Assembly: GCA_001414485.1 (NCBI GenBank)
Contig: LLEY01000284.1
Coordinates: forward strand, 1-53,787
Reading direction: 5' to 3'
Source of the DNA: Calycina herbarum
Taxonomy: Eukaryota > Ascomycota > Leotiomycetes > Helotiales > Pezizellaceae
DNA length: 53,787 bases
Made by a program: the position numbers and the translations under genes. Below, in pieces: positions 49,010 to 53,787 of the stretch (position 1 is its first letter; each line of letters begins with the position of its first letter). The notes beneath the pieces were generated by a model. That model saw only the letters and a program-made list of their open reading frames with translations. It searched no databases and was not told the DNA's origin.

Positions 49010-50073
49010 TTAATCCTGGTCTCTGAGATTATCCCACAAATTGTCCCAAACAGCTGGATTCTCCCCCTTCCTCGGGTCATAAACTACGTCCTTCGGATTT
49101 GTTCCATCTCTCAAAGCCTGAATATCCTCAACTTGCGGGTGTGGCGTACTATCCATTGTGGGCTCACCATTAACCATAGGATAACTAATGCCCAACTCCG
49201 GATGTACCAAGCTCTTTTCATCAAACAATGAGAAAAATCGATCCCCGGCCCAGTTGTCAAGAGCTTCCCAATTTGCACATTCCCCGTCGACTTTGAAATT
49301 TGCCCAGGGACGACGGTAATTGGGGAGCCAATCATAGGTTATGATGCTAAAATCTGCGTTGCATTGCACTGTTTGGCGGAGGTCTTCGAGGCAATGGTCT
49401 TTTTGTAAAAAAAAATGTCAGTCTTGATCGATTCCACAATCAAATAGAGAAACAGAGAATGAAGTTTACCAAGATGACTCCACATCCAATCCTCCTCGGG
49501 TAATCCATAGTAGTCGCGATACAACACTCTCCGAACACTTTTTATGCAATGCAAATGGTGATGTGCACTCAGACCGCCAAAGAAATCCCCACTTCCATCT
49601 TGTAGTTGTATACTCGAGCGATTCAGTTTCTTCAACTCCTCGCCTGAGATACGAATGTTGGAATTGTGTAGGAGTTCGCGCCATGCTGCGTCACCTTCTG
49701 GCGTTGGGTAGCCCGCGTATGGTGACTTTTTCATGAGATCGTTATTTGCATGTACGAGCTCGTATTTAACTGCTGATCGTGCAGGTGCTGGATTTTGTTA
49801 GAAAGGGTGAACAAGAAGTACGCTTTTGAACTTACAAAAGATCATATCGGGGTGGCAGTTTTGACCGCGAAGTGTCTTGGCCATGGAAATGAAAGCGATT
49901 GTGTAAGACACAAATATTAAAATGTGGATGTATAGTGGCCTTAGACATGTTCGTGATTTCTTCTTTGGGATGATATCTTCTTCAAAGCCATAGTCTTGCT
50001 GATCTTGTAGAAGGAGAGAGGAACTTGAGTTCGAAGCCTCTTCAGAGGCGTCATGTTCTTTGGGTTCCGACAT
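49010..50073 (-). CDS. UstYa-family (DUF3328) oxidase
   Basis: Three exons (50073-49836, 49787-49470, 49398-49010) splice to 314 residues. A cytosolic acidic/Ser-rich tail and basic KKK stretch precede one membrane helix at ~46-66 (LYIHILIFVSYTIAFISMA). The luminal domain carries the two UstYa signatures: HHLHC (residues 156-160) inside AHHHLHCIKSVRR, and DHCLEDLRQ (residues 186-194). These motifs are diagnostic of UstYa-type proteins, which catalyse oxidative steps such as side-chain cross-linking or hydroxylation on fungal RiPP peptides and some other metabolites. The gene is intact and divergent from a Kex2-repeat secreted precursor 606 bp away, the classical pairing of dikaritin RiPP clusters. 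The type II topology puts the enzyme domain in the ER/Golgi lumen, where a secreted precursor passes. Only one UstYa gene is visible; further tailoring genes could lie beyond the contig end. The start at 50073 was preferred over an upstream in-frame GTG. Confidence 0.93.
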
Positions 50074-50679
50074 TGAAAGAATTTTTGGGAATTTCGGGCG
50101 TGGGAAGCTCACTTCGTCATGAGAAAGAAGGTAGTCAAAAGAATGGGAGTTATTGTATTAGCAAAGAGGTCTCTGAGAACGATTAGAACGAGCTTACGAG
50201 CCCCGCCGCCACTAGTCTTCACGCATCTGCAAGACTATTCAATAGTAGAATGACCTCCGTAAGCTGCATACATGCGGCGAAGTGGCAAAAGATGATCACT
50301 GGGCAACAGCCTGCAATGAGTACATGAAGGATCTTTGACCGCCCTTTCGGCAACAAAGTATATGCATTGCAACGGACCGAAAAGCCTCGTCAACACGTTT
50401 AGGTAAGAAGTGACATTCCCGGAAGGGAAAACGACGTGCATATGTGAATAGTGACATTCCTGAAGAGGTAAAACGCAATACGGTGTGCTTTTGAGGCATC
50501 ACGAGTCTCGTTGGATTGCATGCTACATCGTTTATATATCGTCATTACTCCACTCTCGGCTTCATAAGAAACCAAGCTCTTATACTTATAAGAACAGCAG
50601 CTTCAGACTTCCCATTATCCAGTTCAACTTCATCTTCCACCTCCGCCTGAAATACCAAACGCTCAAGGAATACTTCATT
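50074..50679. promoter_or_regulatory. Shared bidirectional promoter of the UstYa and precursor genes
   Basis: The 606 bp between divergent start codons is the only place for both promoters, which would fit co-regulation. Inside lies a 41-bp-spaced direct repeat (50409-50475, separate entry). A TATA-like TATATATC occurs near 50532, about 150 bp upstream of the precursor ATG. No open frame is supported. Confidence 0.65.
50409..50475 (+). promoter_or_regulatory. Direct repeat AGTGACATTCCYGAAG, candidate regulator site
   Basis: AGTGACATTCCCGGAAGGGAAAACG at 50409 recurs as AGTGACATTCCTGAAGAGGTAAAACG at 50450, a 41-bp spacing with an almost complete 11-bp identical core. Two related sites spaced by about four helical turns in a divergent promoter suggest a transcription-factor pair. 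The regulator is unknown. Confidence 0.5.
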
Positions 50680-51329
50680 ATGCATTTCTCCAAATTACTC
50701 TTATTGCTTCCAGCCCTTGCTGCTGCTGCTCCATTACTACAGGGAGCTGCTCAGCCTCCAATTCTTGTAGCTCGGGCTGTGGATGAAGATTTGGCCAAGT
50801 CAGTACCCAGTTGAGAATCTCAATTGGCAAGAACTGACATCGAAACTTCAAGATATGGCCGCAGCACTGATGAGGACCTTGCAAAATACGGCAAACGTGC
50901 CACTGATGAAGATCTCGCCAAGTAAGTAGAATATATCCGATTTCCCTGACTCAACTGCGTGTTCTAATACACACCAAGGTATGGCAAGCGTGCAACCGAT
51001 GAAGACCTCGCCAAGTACGGAAAACGTGCCACTGACGAGGACCTCGCAAAATACGGAAAGCGGGCCACTGACGAAGACCTTGCAAAATATGGCAAGCGTG
51101 CCACTGACGAAGATCTCGCAAAGTACGGAAAACGTACAACTGACGAAGACCTCGCAAAATACGGAAAGCGGGCTACCGACGAGGACCTCGCCAAGTATGG
51201 CAAGCGTGCAACCGATGAAGACCTTGCCAAGTATGGCAAGCGGGCGACTGATGAGGATTTGGCCAAGGTAGGAGTCTCCTCCAACTCGCTCTCCACTGCA
51301 AGCTGACCGAATCATAGTACGGCAAGTAA
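50680..51329 (+). CDS. Kex2-repeat secreted precursor, dikaritin-type RiPP candidate
   Basis: Four exons (50680-50798, 50853-50921, 50979-51267, 51318-51329) give 162 residues. A signal peptide (MHFSKLLLLLPALAAAAP) and short leader are followed by eleven consecutive copies of a unit built on (A/S/T)(T/V)DEDLAKYG, 12 residues with the Lys-Arg. Units 2 to 10 end in KR, the site of Kex2 processing in the Golgi; the first unit is followed by RS and the last ends YGK-stop. Cleavage would release peptides of about ten residues ending ...KYG. This is the structure of RiPP precursors of the dikaritin class, and the divergent UstYa-family gene next door supports it. The Tyr is the likely modification site by analogy with ustiloxin. 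All introns interrupt between LAK and YG. There are no cysteines or pheromone motif, so an alpha-factor is unlikely. An unmodified KEP (repeat peptide) remains the alternative. I do not recognise the core from any known product. Confidence 0.9.
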
Positions 51330-52257
51330 ATGCTTCGGCAATGCATGTGCTTTTGAGTTGTACGGAACTTCAAAGGTATAGAGAATTAGAACAGGAAAAG
51401 GTCTTGGAGAACATTAGATAGCTGCAAATACAAACTGATTGGTGTTCTGAGACTTTTCGCGTCCCTTTTCAAGATGTCAGTTTGGTGTACTTATGCGCCG
51501 TTGTTATGTATGATGTGAAGACCCAAAGAATAATTAAAATGGTGATTGTAGTATATGCAAGGCCAAAGCGAAAAGACTGTAGTACTCGAGAAAAACGATT
51601 GTATTTCGTTCGAAGTCCGTTGCTGGTTTAAGCTTTTCGGTCTAAGCGAAGGCGAGAATGTGAACTTAAATTCCAGCCGCAGTACAAGGCGTAGTAAGTA
51701 CTGAGTGCCACGGGCTGGCAGCGCTTGGCCCCCTCTCGTGGTACTCAATACATACTACGTCTTGCAACTCCCTGGACTGATTACGTGGGATTGGTATCCC
51801 GGTCGCCGACTTGTCAATGTGGAGTCTTGGTGACAGTTGACAACGTCGTGCAGTTGTTGTTTCCTGAAGAGGAAAGTGAACTCAACTTGAAGGATGACCA
51901 AAGAGAGACCGGAGCACTTGTAAAACTCGACAACGCCTTGAGTATTTCTCTGATTAGATAATGTATTGATGAGGTTGGATGCCTTTTCATTAGTGGATTA
52001 TTCCGTATCTTTGACGTTGTCTTGACTTATTTTCCCGCTAAATTGATCTACACCTGTGAAGTATACGGGGGAACCTCCGTATCGCGGGCCGCTCCACCCC
52101 GCCCCGTACGGAGTGGAGTGTCAGCCACCGGTCAACGGTCAACACCCATAAACGGACGTCAAACTCTCATTGCACTGCTTCTTTTTTCACTTCCCTACTA
52201 CCCATGAATCGATCACTCGTTCCTCCTCCCAGCTAGAACATCTCCACATCAACAAGC
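51330..52257. other. Intergenic region with a hairpin-forming inverted repeat
   Basis: Between the precursor and the acetyltransferase. Includes the 3' UTR of the precursor, the inverted repeat at 51682-51769 (separate entry) and a GC-rich segment near 52065-52130 in the acetyltransferase promoter. No gene recognised. Confidence 0.55.
51682..51769. repeat. Imperfect inverted repeat, ~32-bp arms, 24-bp spacer
   Basis: The left arm (51682-51712) and the reverse complement of the right arm (51737-51769) match at most positions around a GTAGTAnGTAnTGAGTnCCACG core. The GC-rich spacer can form a loop. The compact hairpin could be a solo MITE or a relic of a transposon. No target-site duplication is obvious. 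Confidence 0.55.
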
Positions 52258-52881
52258 ATGGCAACCGATATCGCGGATGTCTTCTCCTCCTCTCGACTGA
52301 GCTACCGCGCCGTTGAAGACACCTCCGAAGATGAAGCATTCTTCCACGCCATCCAGTCCGACACAGCAGCGTATGCGGGTTCCGACACCGGTCTCCTCAA
52401 ACCCGTGACGAAGAAAGAAAGTCTCGAGCACAAGAAATACGTCCAGGACAAGACTCTCCTCGGTGTTGTCATCTGTCTGCCTCAAACCGAGGGACACGCC
52501 CCGCTACCGATCGGCAGCATCTACCTCACGGATACCAAACCCAGTCAGGCGCACCATCGAAATTCCTTCATCAGCATTGATATTCTTGCCTCGTATCGGC
52601 GGAAGGGGTATGGCGGGGAGGCGATTGAGTGGACCTTGGACTGGGCTTTCAGGATTGCGGGATTACATCGTGTGGGGATTGAAGCATTTTCCTACAATGA
52701 GGGGGCGAGAGAGTTATACGAGCGGCTAGGGTTCACATATGAAGGCTGTAAGAGGGAGCTTTTGTGGTTCAACGGGGGCTGGCACGATTACCTCTCCTTT
52801 TCCATGTTGGAAGGCGAATGGAAAGCGAGGCAGGAGAGGAAAATAGAGCTGGCACTTGCGAAGGAAGAGAAGAAGGAATAG
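52258..52881 (+). CDS. GNAT-family N-acetyltransferase
   Basis: Single-exon gene of 207 codons starting MATDIADVF. The acetyl-CoA-binding motif A is seen as SIDILASYRRKGYGGEAIEW (R-R-x-G-x-G), followed by the typical motif B region NEGARELYERLGFTYEGC with its aromatic residues, and a C-terminal basic tail. This resembles RimJ/RimL-type fungal GNATs that acetylate small molecules or protein N-termini; the substrate is not readable. It is intact, lies 0.9 kb from the RiPP precursor on the same strand, and might be a tailoring enzyme, but a housekeeping role is equally possible. Confidence 0.92.
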   Translation: MATDIADVFSSSRLSYRAVEDTSEDEAFFHAIQSDTAAYAGSDTGLLKPVTKKESLEHKKYVQDKTLLGVVICLPQTEGHAPLPIGSIYLTDTKPSQAHHRNSFISIDILASYRRKGYGGEAIEWTLDWAFRIAGLHRVGIEAFSYNEGARELYERLGFTYEGCKRELLWFNGGWHDYLSFSMLEGEWKARQERKIELALAKEEKKE

Positions 52882-53787
52882 AGAGCAGGATTACTATTAC
52901 GGATTTACGATTAGATGATTGGAGCAAATACCCGGAAAGCTACGATATAGATATGGTGAGTTTTCCTTACCTTGTTCAAGAAGGTCAAGGGAATAAATCA
53001 AGTAGCAGTAAGGTGTGGTCAATTGAAGCTTTCCAGCGCATTCCAGGTGGTTTATTGAGCCTCCATTTTGGTAGAATAGCTAGCGCTTACAGGTGCATTT
53101 CTTGATGACAACAACTCTCAACCACCCCGCGATCCTCGGTCAGTACTAGGTATCCAATCCTACATGTACGGAGTGACAAGTCGTGCACCATGTACAAGAT
53201 TAGTTATCCTTCACCTTCCTCATCTCGTTAGCTTTACACCACGCCAAGATAGATGCATTGTTGTGCGAAGGAAGCCTGGGTGGTGCGGAGCAGCCAAATG
53301 CTCACTACCAGTAGTGACAAACAAAGATTACACGGATTAAATAAATGCATCTTCTAACGCCACCTCAATGTACCACTCAGTACTCAAAGTACCCCGCTAA
53401 TGCAGTCGTCGATGCAAGCTTTGGATGCAGGATAGCCGTTTCGTTTGTGCCTCGTCATTTTCCATGCAAGAAAAAAGCACATCTTATACCGAACTTGCCT
53501 CGGTGAAGATTCCAGGTGCCTGTTATGGCAGGTGCCCAGCAGCAAATGTCATCACGAAGGCAGAATTTGTCTTACTGGCATACCCGTCTTGAAGGTAAGA
53601 TTAGTACACTCGCTGAAAGCTTCACCGAATTGAATACCACCGAGAAAAGTGATATGTCTACTGCAACAATGCGGGGAAGAAGAATCCTTTTGCTGGGGGT
53701 GAATAGCCAACGGCTTTATATGGAATAGACAACCCTGCACCAACAGGAATGGGACACGATTACCCCCCCCCCCCCCCCCACCCCCCC
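52882..53787. other. Terminal intergenic region ending in poly-C
   Basis: No gene recognised to the edge. The final 25 bases are 17 C, one A and 7 C (53763-53787), which suggests the assembly simply stops here. Any further genes of the RiPP neighbourhood on this side are out of view. Confidence 0.7.

Noticed and set aside
50848..51315. Minus-strand open frames of 110-155 codons opposite the RiPP repeats
   Set aside because: They are by-products of the 36-nt periodic repeats, which keep all frames open; no start context, introns or family similarity, while the plus strand has a signal peptide and consistent splicing.
50680..51329. Precursor as a mating pheromone (alpha-factor type)
   Set aside because: No Trp-Cys...Cys-Trp type core; no Cys at all in the repeats. 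The DEDLAK-YG units and the UstYa neighbour fit a RiPP better.

Overview
The window is nuclear DNA of a filamentous ascomycete (Pezizomycotina). The evidence is many short GT-AG introns of about 50-65 bp with CTRAY-type branch points, fungus-specific families (UstYa-type oxidase, 2EXR, Zn2Cys6 regulator, ACS-type transporter, Red1-like zinc finger, Seg1-like eisosome protein), and AT-rich stretches with C-to-T/G-to-A decay typical of RIP. A Leotiomycete is a reasonable guess from overall gene style, but this is inference only. The right edge ends in a poly-C run that looks like a contig end.

Left part (1-16 kb): RIP-like AT-rich DNA abutting a hexose-transporter relic (490-921, -); a secreted protein of unknown function (2528-4375, +); an OrdA-like cytochrome P450 with ten exons (4943-6983, -); a small 2EXR-domain protein (8421-9068, -); a polytopic membrane-protein gene carrying a frameshift and an in-frame stop (9797-11357, +); an ACS/Dal5-type transporter with one non-consensus splice acceptor (12542-14281, -); and a gene-free 2 kb stretch holding a MITE-like element (15011-15239).

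Central conserved block (16-31 kb): a Red1-like zf-C3H1 protein (16392-20382, -) head-to-head with the myosin-II heavy chain (21142-28448, +), then a secreted GMC oxidoreductase (29030-31214, +) in which the second catalytic His position reads Val. These housekeeping genes are intact.

Right part (31-54 kb): a GFA-like protein (31669-32322, -), a decayed Zn2Cys6 regulator that has lost zinc-ligand cysteines (35020-36614, -), an epoxide-hydrolase-type alpha/beta hydrolase (38023-39385, -), a Seg1-like eisosome candidate (40648-45362, +), a multiply broken tannase/feruloyl esterase (46556-48193, +), and then the most interesting locus.

That locus (49.0-51.3 kb) is a divergent pair: a UstYa-family (DUF3328) membrane oxidase (49010-50073, -) and a secreted Kex2-repeat precursor (50680-51329, +) with eleven copies of a DEDLAK-YG unit, nine of them ending in Lys-Arg. 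This is the minimal architecture of a dikaritin-type fungal RiPP pathway (ustiloxin/phomopsin/asperipin class). Its repeat sequence does not match any core I know. The shared 606-bp intergenic region contains a 41-bp-spaced direct repeat that could co-regulate both genes. A GNAT acetyltransferase lies 0.9 kb beyond the precursor, and the contig ends 0.9 kb after that, so any further cluster genes would lie outside the window.
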